A stretch of DNA of 11,943 nucleotides. Source: Fervidobacterium sp. (GTDB lineage: Bacteria; Thermotogota; Thermotogae; Thermotogales; Fervidobacteriaceae). A program made the translations under genes and the position numbers. Below the pieces are notes generated by a model. That model was not told the DNA's origin. It did no database searches and saw only the letters and a list, made by a program, of their open reading frames with translations. This document shows, piece by piece, positions 1 to 6,929 of the stretch (the first letter of the stretch is position 1; the number at the start of each line of letters is the position of its first letter). The stretch spans positions 1 through 11,943 of the forward strand of contig DPIB01000138.1 in the NCBI GenBank assembly GCA_003522805.1. The letters are read 5' to 3'.

Positions 1-7
1 TTTTCAG

Positions 8-652
8 TTATTTCTTCACCCTCTCAACTGTTATGCCATTCGAGTACTCCATAGTTACTATCCCAGATTTATCTGTCACAATAGTTATCTGTAGTCCCTC
101 ATAGGTTAAAATATATCTCCCATCGGCTGTACGTTTCAATTGTGCCGTGCCGGAAGCCTTCTCCGTTTTCGAAGGGTCAAACAATGCTTGTGGGATCAGT
201 ATCGTGAACACCGGACTAGGTGTTTTCAACATCATCTCAAAGTGTGGGATCACGAAATTGTTGTCCAAGATTACCATTTCAGTATTATCAAACGTAAATG
301 TCTTGACAGACGGGTTTTTCGGGTCATAGTACATGTACAGAATTATAGAAACACGATTCTGTTTGTTTGTTCCAAGGATCTTTGCAACAATTTCATCATT
401 TGTTTTGAATATAGCCTCGTATTGCTCGAAATATCCTGTCTTACCGTAGACAGTTCTTGTTTCGACAGTGTATTTCTCACCATATTCCAGATTACTAATA
501 CTGACCCAACCATTCTTGGTATTCTCACTTTTAATTTTTCCCAATTCCATTTGGTCAACTCTAACAATGTACTCTGCACCAAATGTGATTAATACCGTAA
601 AGACGAGAAAAACTCCTACAAGAATAGATAGTTTTAAATGTATCTTATTCAC
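8..652 (-). CDS. Unrecognised exported or membrane-anchored protein
   Basis: A 214-residue protein I do not recognise. The frame is open to a GTG at 661, but that codon lies inside the SD sequence GGAGGTG, so the GTG at 652, seven bases after GGAGGT, is the credible start. The protein opens with a basic stretch and a hydrophobic segment (about residues 6-24, rich in L, V, I and F), then GAEYIV. This indicates a Sec signal peptide or a single N-terminal anchor with the rest outside the cytoplasm. The remaining roughly 185 residues alternate polar and hydrophobic residues with many T, V, Y and I, which suggests a beta-rich fold. They contain no cysteine and no catalytic motif I can name. The gene lies 120 bp downstream of miaB with no hairpin between, so read-through is possible; a weak promoter of its own may lie at 723-752. 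Coding status is well supported by length, SD and export signal; function is unknown. Confidence 0.8.
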   Translation of the reverse strand: MNKIHLKLSILVGVFLVFTVLITFGAEYIVRVDQMELGKIKSENTKNGWVSISNLEYGEKYTVETRTVYGKTGYFEQYEAIFKTNDEIVAKILGTNKQNRVSIILYMYYDPKNPSVKTFTFDNTEMVILDNNFVIPHFEMMLKTPSPVFTILIPQALFDPSKTEKASGTAQLKRTADGRYILTYEGLQITIVTDKSGIVTMEYSNGITVERVKK

Positions 653-722
653 AATAATCACCTCCGTATATAGAGTATCATTCGAAACTTAAAATTTCAT
701 TAAAACTTATTAGAAACCTATC

Positions 723-752
723 GTTATACCACATACAATATACAATCAGCAA
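723..752 (-). promoter_or_regulatory. Weak candidate promoter for the 8-652 gene
   Basis: On the minus strand TTGCTG (752-747) and TATAAC (728-723) are separated by 18 bp, which would start transcription near 716 and leave a leader of about 64 nt. The -35 box matches the consensus at only three positions. The 662-772 gap holds no terminator-like hairpin, so the gene may instead be read from the miaB promoter. Confidence 0.25.
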
Positions 753-772
753 CTACATACCAAAACATCAAC

Positions 773-2068
773 TTAAATATCAAGAGTCTTGGTGATAACC
801 CCGAATAGCGGTCCAGCTGATATCTTCTCGATTCTTACTAGGACGCTTTTACCTATCAGTTCTTCTGAACCATTGAACGAAATTATCTTGTTTCTTACAT
901 CTCTTCCGTAGAATAATCCGTTTTTTGCACTTGATTCAACGATGACTTCTACTTCTCTTCCTTGATAGCTCTCATTTAGTTCTCTGTTAATCCTTTTTTG
1001 AAGGTTGAGCAGGAAAGACATTCTTCGAACCTTTTCTTCGTGAAGTACGTCATCTTTCAAATACTTCCATGCTACGGTTCCCTCACGAGGCGAGTAAATG
1101 GCTAAATTCAGCCTTTCAAACTGCATTTTTTCAACGAGTGCAACTGTCTCCTCAAAGTCCTCATCGGTCTCACCGGGGAATCCAACAATTATGTCACTCG
1201 AAATGGAGACATCAGGAACTATGCTTCTTATATTGTTTATCAGTTCGATATATTCTTCCCTTGAGTATCTCCTATTCATCGCCTTCAATATTCTGTTACT
1301 CCCATGCTGAACTGGAAGATGGATGGACCTTGCGATTTTCTCACTTTGATTCATCACCTGCGGAATTTCTAAAGAAAAATCTGACGGATACGAAGTCAAG
1401 AACCAAAGACGCTTCACATTTTCTACTCTTGAGGCTTCGGAAAGTAACTTTGCAAGTGATGTCCCATCCTCTGAATCTTTACCATAAGCATCCACATTTT
1501 GACCCAAAAAGGTAAACTCTTTGTATCCTCTATCTGCCAGGGCTTCTACTTCAGTCAAAACTTCATTGATAGGTCTTGATTTCTCTCTACCTCTTGTATA
1601 AGGTACAATACAATAGGTGCAGAATCTGTTGCAACCGTATATTACAGTAATCCAAGCATGGTGTTTTGAAGATCTCGTTTCGATATTTTGGTACTCTACT
1701 TCATTCAATGTGTCTTCAAGGAATATCAACTTGTTCCCGTTTTTCGAATTCCTCACTGCCTCTGGTATTCTGTTCAGTGCGCGTGTACCCACTACAAATG
1801 ATACACCACGCTTGAATAAATTCTCCTTTTCCTTTTCAGCAACACAACCCATTATACCAATTTTCTTGTGCTTCTTTCTTAACTTTCCTATGTGACTGTA
1901 GACCTTTTCCTCAGATTTTTTCCTGACAGCACAGGTATTGAGTATAACGATGTCGGCTTCATCTTCCGATGGTACAATCTCGAAGCCAGCGTTCGCAAGT
2001 AGCTGTTTTGCAATCTCTGTATCGTTTTCGTTCATCTGGCAACCGTACGTAAAAACATGCACCTTCAT
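773..2068 (-). CDS. miaB: tRNA-2-methylthio-N6-(dimethylallyl)adenosine synthase MiaB
   Basis: MiaB is a radical-SAM methylthiotransferase that adds a methylthio group to position 2 of i6A37 in tRNAs reading UNN codons. The 431-residue length is normal for the family. The N-terminal UPF0004 domain carries the three cysteines of the auxiliary [4Fe-4S] cluster (C10 in YGCQMN, C46 in NTCAVR, C75 in GCVAE). The radical-SAM domain has the CxxxCxxC triad at C146, C150 and C153 (GCNRFCTYC), followed by VPYTRGRE and later PVQHGSN and [16 protein letters not shown]-type RNA-binding domain fills about residues 365-430. The YGCQMN start, LGQNVDAYG and overall motif set favour MiaB over its relatives MtaB and RimO. 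The ATG at 2068 follows GGAGG with a 7-nt gap. The gene has a good promoter of its own and appears transcriptionally separate from udk upstream. Confidence 0.96.
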   Translation of the reverse strand: MKVHVFTYGCQMNENDTEIAKQLLANAGFEIVPSEDEADIVILNTCAVRKKSEEKVYSHIGKLRKKHKKIGIMGCVAEKEKENLFKRGVSFVVGTRALNRIPEAVRNSKNGNKLIFLEDTLNEVEYQNIETRSSKHHAWITVIYGCNRFCTYCIVPYTRGREKSRPINEVLTEVEALADRGYKEFTFLGQNVDAYGKDSEDGTSLAKLLSEASRVENVKRLWFLTSYPSDFSLEIPQVMNQSEKIARSIHLPVQHGSNRILKAMNRRYSREEYIELINNIRSIVPDVSISSDIIVGFPGETDEDFEETVALVEKMQFERLNLAIYSPREGTVAWKYLKDDVLHEEKVRRMSFLLNLQKRINRELNESYQGREVEVIVESSAKNGLFYGRDVRNKIISFNGSEELIGKSVLVRIEKISAGPLFGVITKTLDI

Positions 2069-2105
2069 GAGATTCCTCCATTTCTTGTCTTATTTCTTTG
2101 AGATA

Positions 2106-2133
2106 ATTATACATAAATTATAGCCTTTTTCAA
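2106..2133 (-). promoter_or_regulatory. Promoter of miaB
   Basis: Minus-strand TTGAAA (2133-2128) and TATAAT (2111-2106) are 16 bp apart, a near-consensus sigma-70-type promoter giving a leader of about 30 nt before the miaB ATG. A second TATAAT-like string within the spacer lies too close to the -35 box to pair with it. The -35 box begins one base after the T-tract side of the udk terminator. Confidence 0.7.
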
Positions 2134-2134
2134 G

Positions 2135-2158
2135 AAAAAATCCCACCGATTGGTGGGA
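2135..2158 (-). terminator. Intrinsic terminator after udk
   Basis: A perfect 7-bp stem, TCCCACC paired with GGTGGGA around a 4-nt GATT loop, is followed on the minus strand by six T (2140-2135). It lies 58 bp beyond the udk stop and should end the treT-ROK-udk transcript. There is no T-run on the plus-strand side, so it works in one direction only. Confidence 0.88.
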
Positions 2159-2216
2159 GATGTGCTGCTATTTTATGTGCATTCCTCATTGTCTATATCA
2201 ATTGCTAGAAATGGTT

Positions 2217-2822
2217 TTACAACATGCTTTGGACAAATTCTACCACTACGTTGATCGCCTTTTCGTTGTATCCGCCATGTGGAATTATTATATCTGCGTG
2301 CCTCTTTGTAGGTTCAACATATGCATCATGCATAGGCTTGACCGTGTTCAGATATTGACTTATGACAGACTCTATAGATCTTCCACGTTCAAATATATCT
2401 CTTTGCAGTCTTCTTATGAACCTCTCGTCACTTTCTGCGTCTACGAATATCTTTAAATCAGAAATAGCCCTTAGCTCATCGTAGTACAATGCAAATATTC
2501 CTTCTATGAGCAAGATAGGTTTAGAAGATATCTTTATGTTCCTACCACTTCGAGTATATTGCGTAAAATCATATTCGGGAAGCTCTATGTTTCTACCACT
2601 TAGCAACTCCTTTACATGCTTAACGATGAGCGTGTGTTCTATCATATCAGGGTGGTCATAGTTGTATTTCTTTCTTTCCTCCAAAGGTATATGTCCCATG
2701 TCTTTGTAATAGTTATCCATTGGCAACATAACACAATTCTCGCTGTTAAGTCTTTCCATGATCTTGTTCGTAACTGTTGTTTTTCCCGAACCTGTGCCAC
2801 CGCCAATGAGAATGATATACAT
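2217..2822 (-). CDS. udk: Uridine kinase
   Basis: Uridine/cytidine kinase phosphorylates uridine to UMP in pyrimidine salvage. With the start used here the protein has 201 residues, normal for bacterial Udk. It has a P-loop within GGGTGSGKTT (residues 7-16), the DNYYKD substrate motif at 36-41, YDHPD at 55-59, PEYDFTQYTR at 82-91, a Walker-B-like LLIEGIFAL around 104-112, and the lid segment RRLQRDIFERGR at 137-148. The frame stays open to a GTG at 2861 that overlaps the upstream TAG stop by one base. I chose the ATG at 2822 because GGAGGT lies six bases before it and the P-loop then sits at the normal distance from the N-terminus. The gene follows the ROK regulator by 38 bp and ends in front of the terminator at 2135-2158, so it is probably the last gene of that operon. 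Phosphoribulokinase is a relative, but the DNYYKD and lid motifs fit Udk. Confidence 0.92.
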   Translation of the reverse strand: MYIILIGGGTGSGKTTVTNKIMERLNSENCVMLPMDNYYKDMGHIPLEERKKYNYDHPDMIEHTLIVKHVKELLSGRNIELPEYDFTQYTRSGRNIKISSKPILLIEGIFALYYDELRAISDLKIFVDAESDERFIRRLQRDIFERGRSIESVISQYLNTVKPMHDAYVEPTKRHADIIIPHGGYNEKAINVVVEFVQSML

Positions 2823-2860
2823 GACAATACCTCCGGGTAATCCGCAAGATGTTAGAACCA

Positions 2861-3964
2861 CTACCTAGTAAGTTTCCTTTTGATAAGATTGATAGCAGCT
2901 TCTAAAGATATCCCTCTTTCTACGGCATCCGAAACATTTCCATACTTAACGGATACAGAGAAATTTCTGGCAAGGTGATTGATTTTTTCCTCAAGTTGCG
3001 CAGCTAACCAGCTTGAGGCTCCTTCACCGTAGAGAGTTATTTCATTTATCCCGAGCAGTATGGAAGTGTTACCTAAATACATTGCTAAGTGATTTATTAC
3101 TTCTTTGTACAACTCACTTGCCATCTTCTGATCAGTCTTGTGAAGACTTCTAACAAGTTTCAAGGTTTTCCAATACTCTTCTTCTCTATTTATGAAATCA
3201 ATGAAATTCAAGTTCGTGTTTTGATAGTTCTTTACAATCACATAATCTGATGCTACGGTCTCAAGACACCCCACGTTTCCACAATAACACTTTTCATTAC
3301 CTCCAGCGTATAGATGACCAAATGGTATAGTCTTGAATTCATCTCTACTAAAAAGTGCATGATATTCATAGTAACAAGCACCTATTCCAGTGCCGTAATT
3401 CAGCACAAGGACCTTGCTCTTTCCCGTTGTCTTGGATTCGTAAGCGGCTATTGCCTCTACATCTGATATGATGATGTAAGGTACACCAAGCGATTTGAGT
3501 TGAAGCGATTTTACAGGATCGTATCCTTCAAGAAAGAGAATTTTTGAGTCTACTATCTCACCATTGATTGTTCCTGAAAAAGCTATTCCTATGCTATCAT
3601 AATCATAGAACTTTTCAATAGTTTTCTTCAGAACATCATTGATACCCTCATTTGATAAGTCTTCTTTTTTCACTCTATGTTCAAAGCTTTCCAGTTCTTC
3701 TCCCTTTGCGTTGTATAAAACAGCTCTTACTTTTTCTCTACCTACGTTTATTGCGAGGATTTTCCAAGCTTTTTTTGCGATGGAAAGAACCTGAGGAGGT
3801 TTTCCTAAAGTGGAAGCCTCCTCTTCCACGTCTATATAATCCCTGAGTTTGTCAAGCAAATAAGTCATCGTTGAGGGTGTTACGCTTATTATAGCTTCTA
3901 AATCTTTTCGACGAATCTTCTTTTCCCTTACTATGTGAAGCAAGATCTTAGTTTCGTTCTTCAA
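2861..3964 (-). CDS. ROK-family transcriptional regulator
   Basis: A 367-residue ROK protein with an N-terminal winged helix-turn-helix (about residues 5-60, including SVTPSTMTYLLDKL), which marks it as a NagC/Mlc/XylR-type repressor rather than a sugar kinase. The ROK domain follows. GHLYAGGNEKCYCGNVGC (216-233) supplies the zinc ligands H217, C226, C228 and C233, and NYGTGIGA (189-196) is the second phosphate loop. The first phosphate loop, normally DxGGT, is degenerate (AINVGREK, about 71-78), so catalysis is unlikely although D168 is kept; the protein probably only senses a sugar. The TTG start at 3964 is supported by GGGGGA eight bases upstream; the nearby ATG at 3969 runs into a stop after two codons. 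The gene lies 74 bp after treT, probably has its own promoter there, and is the obvious candidate regulator of the trehalose/sucrose locus. The effector cannot be read from the sequence. Confidence 0.9.
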   Translation of the reverse strand: MKNETKILLHIVREKKIRRKDLEAIISVTPSTMTYLLDKLRDYIDVEEEASTLGKPPQVLSIAKKAWKILAINVGREKVRAVLYNAKGEELESFEHRVKKEDLSNEGINDVLKKTIEKFYDYDSIGIAFSGTINGEIVDSKILFLEGYDPVKSLQLKSLGVPYIIISDVEAIAAYESKTTGKSKVLVLNYGTGIGACYYEYHALFSRDEFKTIPFGHLYAGGNEKCYCGNVGCLETVASDYVIVKNYQNTNLNFIDFINREEEYWKTLKLVRSLHKTDQKMASELYKEVINHLAMYLGNTSILLGINEITLYGEGASSWLAAQLEEKINHLARNFSVSVKYGNVSDAVERGISLEAAINLIKRKLTR

Positions 3965-4002
3965 TCCATATCCCCCGTCACCGTATATATCACCTCAAGA
4001 AT

Positions 4003-4021
4003 GTTATTAACTTCATATAAC
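4003..4021. promoter_or_regulatory. Inverted repeat over the ROK promoter -10/start region
   Basis: GTTAT (4003-4007) and ATAAC (4017-4021) form a 5-bp inverted repeat with a 9-bp spacer. It covers the -10 box and the predicted start point of the ROK promoter, a natural position for an autoregulatory operator. The arms are short and AT-rich, so chance is a real possibility. Confidence 0.3.
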
Positions 4022-4042
4022 AGAAAAATATCGTTTTGTCAA
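4014..4042 (-). promoter_or_regulatory. Promoter of the ROK gene, -35 box overlapping the treT stop
   Basis: Minus-strand TTGACA (4042-4037) is a perfect -35 box, and its TGA is the treT stop codon. After 17 bp comes TATATG (4019-4014), preceded by TGT, an extended -10 arrangement. Transcription would start near 4007, about 40 nt before the TTG start. The regulator could then be made without treT transcription, in addition to read-through. Confidence 0.6.
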
Positions 4043-5259
4043 TCTACGATCGATTCGATTACCTTCAAATATCTCTGCAAATTTGCTGTTGATAGATATG
4101 TTTTTCTAACTTTTTCCTTTGCCTTCTTACCCATTTCATCGAGTAGACTTTTGTTTTCAAGTAAATTAGAAACAGCATCTGCAAGTTCTTTTACATCATT
4201 CCTTAGATACCCGCTCACACCATCATCTATTTGTATTTTAACACCACCGACTGGTCTTGCAACTACCGGATGATTCTTCCACATCATTTCGCTTATTACT
4301 AGGCCGAAACCTTCACGTGTTGCGGTGTGCAAACCTAATGTAGATAATCTCTGAATAGCGTTAACTTCCTTATGACCGACCCCCTTGAGGTCTGTCAAGA
4401 AAAGAATATCCCTGTCTGTACCAGCATATCTCAAGACATCTTCGAAGAATATCCAACCTTCAGGGTCATCTTTTGCCATCGATGAGACTATTGCAAGTTG
4501 CACATCGTGTTTTTCCTTAACAATCCTATAGACATCTATTGCTGAGAAAAGGTCCTTCCAAGGATCAAATCTTGCAACAACAGTCATTAGTGGCTTGTCT
4601 AAGTCTATACCGTACCTGTCGGCAACCTTTTTTAACTCTTGCTCACTCATTTCCATGTTCTTGTGGCTGAGCGGATCTATACTCGGTGGAAATTCAACAG
4701 CGATCTTGTCAAATGGCGGTTTTACATAATCCATCATATGGAAAAGTGCCTTTTGGTAAAATCCCATCTTGGACGTTAATCTATTCCAGACTTTCATATT
4801 CGGTGTACTTGTATCTATATGACATCTCCATATATATTTTGCATTTTTTCCATCGCTGTACAGAGGCACGTAAGCTGGTTGTGGATCGTGTATTATCACA
4901 ACATCCGCATCTAAGTTCAGTTTCTTTGCATTCTCTTCATTAACTCTCTCATACAGTGCCCATTCTTCATCGCTAATTTCAATGTTAGCTCCTTGAAGTG
5001 TATTGTGAAGTTTCTTCGTAACGTTGAAAAACTCCGCTGGAGCTTCTAGCACCTCCCATCTCGCATCTAGTCCTGCATCTCTCATAAGTGGAACGATCGT
5101 CATCAAGAGCTCCGCAACCCCACCACCATAGGCGGTTGCGTTCACGTGTACAACCTTCAAGCCTCTCAATTGCTGACCAAGTTCCCTAATCTCTTCGACA
5201 TCTTCCTCGGCAAAAATTCTGTAATCATCCAACTTCTTCATAGGTAGTTCTACCGCCAT
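4039..5259 (-). CDS. treT: Trehalose glycosyltransferring synthase TreT
   Basis: TreT is a retaining GT4 glycosyltransferase that reversibly makes trehalose from an NDP-glucose (ADP- or UDP-glucose) and glucose. The 406-residue length matches archaeal and Thermotogae TreT. Seen here: HVNATAYGGGVAE (38-50) with the glycine-rich N-terminal loop, FFNVTKKLHN (77-86), HDPQPA (124-129), WRCHIDTSTPN (144-154), PPSIDPLS (191-198), RFDPWKD (230-236) in the donor site, DDPEGWIFFE (264-273), and the EX7E motif REGFGLVISE (E316, E324). These agree along the whole length with the Pyrococcus TreT as I recall it, better than with trehalose phosphorylase or ordinary GT4 enzymes. The ATG at 5259 follows AGGAGG with a 7-nt gap. 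treT is transcribed away from the ABC importer operon and in front of the ROK gene. Whether it makes or degrades trehalose here, and with which nucleotide, cannot be decided from sequence. Confidence 0.88.
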   Translation of the reverse strand: MAVELPMKKLDDYRIFAEEDVEEIRELGQQLRGLKVVHVNATAYGGGVAELLMTIVPLMRDAGLDARWEVLEAPAEFFNVTKKLHNTLQGANIEISDEEWALYERVNEENAKKLNLDADVVIIHDPQPAYVPLYSDGKNAKYIWRCHIDTSTPNMKVWNRLTSKMGFYQKALFHMMDYVKPPFDKIAVEFPPSIDPLSHKNMEMSEQELKKVADRYGIDLDKPLMTVVARFDPWKDLFSAIDVYRIVKEKHDVQLAIVSSMAKDDPEGWIFFEDVLRYAGTDRDILFLTDLKGVGHKEVNAIQRLSTLGLHTATREGFGLVISEMMWKNHPVVARPVGGVKIQIDDGVSGYLRNDVKELADAVSNLLENKSLLDEMGKKAKEKVRKTYLSTANLQRYLKVIESIVD

Positions 5260-5365
5260 ACTCAGTCCTCCTATTCATATGCAATTTATGAAAATCTATG
5301 AATTTGTAGAATTGAATATCGAAGTATCATCAATACATGTGTAGGAGTGATTAATTCCATAGCAC

Positions 5366-5380
5366 ATTCGATTTTCGAAT
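5366..5380. promoter_or_regulatory. Candidate operator, ATTCGA-N3-TCGAAT
   Basis: A perfect 6-bp inverted repeat, ATTCGA TTT TCGAAT, with two further matching pairs outside one mismatch (5363-5364 with 5382-5383). It lies in the treT leader. The half TTCGAATAT recurs at 5571-5579, next to the predicted malE start point, so one regulator could bind both. The ROK protein is the local candidate; this is inference. Confidence 0.4.
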
Positions 5381-5393
5381 ATGTATTCACGTA

Positions 5394-5405
5394 TATTGTA
5401 CAATA
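5394..5405. promoter_or_regulatory. 12-bp perfect palindrome TATTGTACAATA
   Basis: TATTGT followed directly by its reverse complement ACAATA. It lies in the treT leader 14 bp from the ATTCGA inverted repeat. It is a possible regulator site, though AT-rich palindromes of this size can arise by chance. Confidence 0.25.
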
Positions 5406-5556
5406 ATGTGATAAGTGTTTTCTAACGATATTAGGGCTATTATGTGATATTTATTATCCAACAAGCTGAAATACTGGCTTTATGCTCATTTTTACACGTG
5501 CTTCGGACGTATTAGTCAACGAAGCTATATTTGGTTGTTTTTGTCCACATGTGATA
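5406..5556 (+). repeat. Three direct copies of ATGTGATA
   Basis: ATGTGATA occurs exactly at 5406-5413, 5442-5449 and 5549-5556, all in the same orientation. The third copy runs into the extended -10 box of the candidate malE promoter and overlaps the palindrome CACATGTG (5546-5553). The core TGTGA resembles a CRP half-site, but no partner half is arranged as in a CRP site, so I do not call it one. Confidence 0.35.
5491..5519 (-). promoter_or_regulatory. Candidate promoter of treT
   Basis: Minus-strand TTGACT (5519-5514) and TGTAAA (5496-5491) are 17 bp apart. The -35 box matches the consensus at five of six positions and the -10 box at four. Transcription would start near 5484 and leave a leader of about 225 nt, unusually long, containing the palindromes at 5366-5380 and 5394-5405. 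I saw no better promoter closer to treT. Confidence 0.45.
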
Positions 5557-5560
5557 TATT
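5531..5560 (+). promoter_or_regulatory. Candidate promoter of the importer operon
   Basis: TTGGTT (5531-5536) and TATATT (5555-5560) are 18 bp apart; a TG at 5552-5553 makes an extended -10. Predicted start is near 5567, with a leader of about 83 nt. The ATTCGAAT palindrome (5570-5577) lies just downstream, where a repressor would block it. Its -35 box is 11 bp from the -35 box of the divergent treT candidate. Confidence 0.42.
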
Positions 5561-5569
5561 AAGTTTGAA

Positions 5570-5577
5570 ATTCGAAT
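5570..5577. promoter_or_regulatory. ATTCGAAT palindrome near the importer operon start point
   Basis: An 8-bp perfect palindrome followed by AT, which gives the same TTCGAATAT string as at 5374-5382. The two copies are about 200 bp apart. Position just after the candidate transcription start fits an operator. Confidence 0.3.
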
Positions 5578-5589
5578 ATACTTGTATAC

Positions 5590-5617
5590 TTGTTAAAAGG
5601 GTTGAATGTTCTATCTT
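5590..5617 (+). promoter_or_regulatory. Alternative promoter of the importer operon
   Basis: TTGTTA (5590-5595) and TATCTT (5612-5617) with a 16-bp spacer would start transcription near 5625, leaving a leader of about 25 nt. Weaker -10 than the candidate at 5531-5560; the two may be alternatives or both used. Confidence 0.25.
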
Positions 5618-5649
5618 AGGAACTCACACTTATTCCGGGAGGTGTAGTT

Positions 5650-6897
5650 ATGAAAAAGTTATTTGTTGTATCTCTGTTACTCGTTCTTTCTCTGGTAGCA
5701 TTTTCAAGAGTCACCATAACGATGACGGCAGGGGCAGTAGGTAAGGAACTTGAAGTACTATATGCACAAATCGATCGGTTTATGAAAGCAAACCCAGATA
5801 TCAAAGTCTCGGTCATGCCGATGCCAAATTCTTCAACGGAGAGGCATGATCTTTACGTTACCTATTTAGCAGCTGGTGAAAAGGAGCCGACAGTGTTCAT
5901 GCTGGATGTTATTTGGCCAGCGGAATTTGCACCGTTCTTGGAAGATCTGACAGCAGACAGATCTTATTTTGAACTGGATAAGTTCATACCAGGTACCGTC
6001 AAATCTGGTACAGTAAACGGCAAAATAGTGGCTATTCCATGGTTCACGGATGCAGGAATTCTTTATTACAGAAAGGATTTACTCGACAAGTATGGATTCA
6101 AGAATCCTCCAAAGACATGGGATGAACTTGTGAAAATAGCTCAGACAATCACTGCGAAAGAAAAGAACATGTACGGTTTTGTGTGGCAGGGTGCAAGATA
6201 TGAAGGTCTAGTCTGTGATTTCATGGAATTTCTCATTTCCTACGGAGGAGACGTTATTGATGATACGGGTAAAGTCGTGATAAATAGCAAAGCATCAGTT
6301 GACGCTCTTCAGTTCATGGTTGATCTGATTTACAAGTACAAGGTTTCTCCACAAGCAGTTACTACTTATATGGAAGAAGAAGCAAGAATTTCATTCCTGA
6401 ATGGTCAAGCAGTGTTCATGAGAAACTGGCCATATGCCTGGTCAACACTCAACGATCCAAAGGAATCCAAAGTTGCAGGCAAAGTTGGTGTCGCTCCACT
6501 TCCGGCGGGCCCTGCAGGCAGATCTGCAGCTACGCTTGGCGGATGGATGCTCGGCATAAACAAGAATGCGACGCCTGAAGAGAAGGCAGCAGCAAAGAAA
6601 CTCGTCAAATTCTTAACGAGCTATGACGAGCAACTTTACAAGGCAATCAACGCAGGTCAGAACCCAACAATGGTAGACGTTTACAAAGATCCAGAACTCA
6701 AGAAGGCAGCACCGTTCATGGTTGAGCTTTACAGTATGTTCGTCAATGCAGAACCAAGGCCAAGAACAGCAAAGTATAGCGAGATTTCAGATGTTATGCA
6801 GAAATACTTGCATGCAGCTCTCACACAACAAATGACTGCCCAACAAGCGATCCAAGATATGGCGAAAGATTTAAACAAGGTTGTTGCTGGAAGATAA
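5650..6897 (+). CDS. ABC sugar transporter, substrate-binding protein (trehalose/sucrose/maltose class)
   Basis: A 415-residue extracytoplasmic solute-binding protein of the family-1 type that captures a sugar and delivers it to the two permeases encoded next. A signal peptide is clear: MKK, a hydrophobic core (about residues 4-17) and a likely cleavage after AFS (residue 19). No lipobox cysteine follows, so it is probably soluble in the periplasm. Family features include IPWFTDAGILYYRKDLL (129-145), KTWDEL (155-160), FLNGQAVFMRNWPYAW (249-264), LGGWMLGINKNA (296-307) and NPTMVDVYKDPEL (338-350). These resemble binding proteins for disaccharides of the trehalose, maltose and sucrose group. 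The start is certain: GGGAGGTG ends five bases before the ATG. The gene is separated from the permeases by a strong hairpin, as expected for a protein needed in excess. Ligand is inferred from the neighbours treT, pfkB and the SPS-like gene, not from sequence alone. Confidence 0.9.
   Translation: MKKLFVVSLLLVLSLVAFSRVTITMTAGAVGKELEVLYAQIDRFMKANPDIKVSVMPMPNSSTERHDLYVTYLAAGEKEPTVFMLDVIWPAEFAPFLEDLTADRSYFELDKFIPGTVKSGTVNGKIVAIPWFTDAGILYYRKDLLDKYGFKNPPKTWDELVKIAQTITAKEKNMYGFVWQGARYEGLVCDFMEFLISYGGDVIDDTGKVVINSKASVDALQFMVDLIYKYKVSPQAVTTYMEEEARISFLNGQAVFMRNWPYAWSTLNDPKESKVAGKVGVAPLPAGPAGRSAATLGGWMLGINKNATPEEKAAAKKLVKFLTSYDEQLYKAINAGQNPTMVDVYKDPELKKAAPFMVELYSMFVNAEPRPRTAKYSEISDVMQKYLHAALTQQMTAQQAIQDMAKDLNKVVAGR
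5942..5965 (+). repeat. 8-bp perfect inverted repeat inside the binding-protein gene
   Basis: AAGATCTG (5942-5949) and CAGATCTT (5958-5965) are exact reverse complements around an 8-nt loop and encode part of FLEDLTADRSYFE. No T-run follows, so it is not a terminator. It may be chance. Confidence 0.25.
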
Positions 6898-6929
6898 TTG
6901 AACTCAGAAAACAATTCCAATATCTCAAG

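Larger units (their letters stand above)
5260..5649. other. Divergent control region between treT and the importer operon
   Basis: This 390-bp AT-rich stretch holds no credible gene. It contains candidate promoters facing both ways, two perfect palindromic elements, a TTCGAATAT motif present twice, and three copies of ATGTGATA. The size and symmetry suggest joint regulation of treT and the transporter. A 24-codon frame in the treT leader (minus strand, from about 5361) lacks an SD and is not called. Confidence 0.7.

Noticed and set aside
140..592. Open frame of about 150 codons on the plus strand opposite the 8-652 gene
   Set aside because: Cysteine-rich, low-complexity translation without an SD; it is the shadow of a gene with an export signal and a strong SD on the other strand.
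2823..2861. GTG at 2861 as the udk start, overlapping the ROK stop as TAGTG
   Set aside because: It would add 13 residues before the P-loop and lacks a well-placed SD, whereas GGAGGT precedes the ATG at 2822.
5287..5361. 24-codon minus-strand frame in the treT leader as a leader peptide
   Set aside because: No SD precedes its ATG and the encoded peptide has no run of regulatory codons.
5406..5556. CRP-type sites based on TGTGA
   Set aside because: Only single half-sites in direct orientation; no TGTGA-N6-TCACA arrangement is present.
5942..5965. Inverted repeat in the binding-protein gene as a terminator or attachment site
   Set aside because: No T-run follows, it lies in conserved coding sequence, and no mobile-element genes are nearby.
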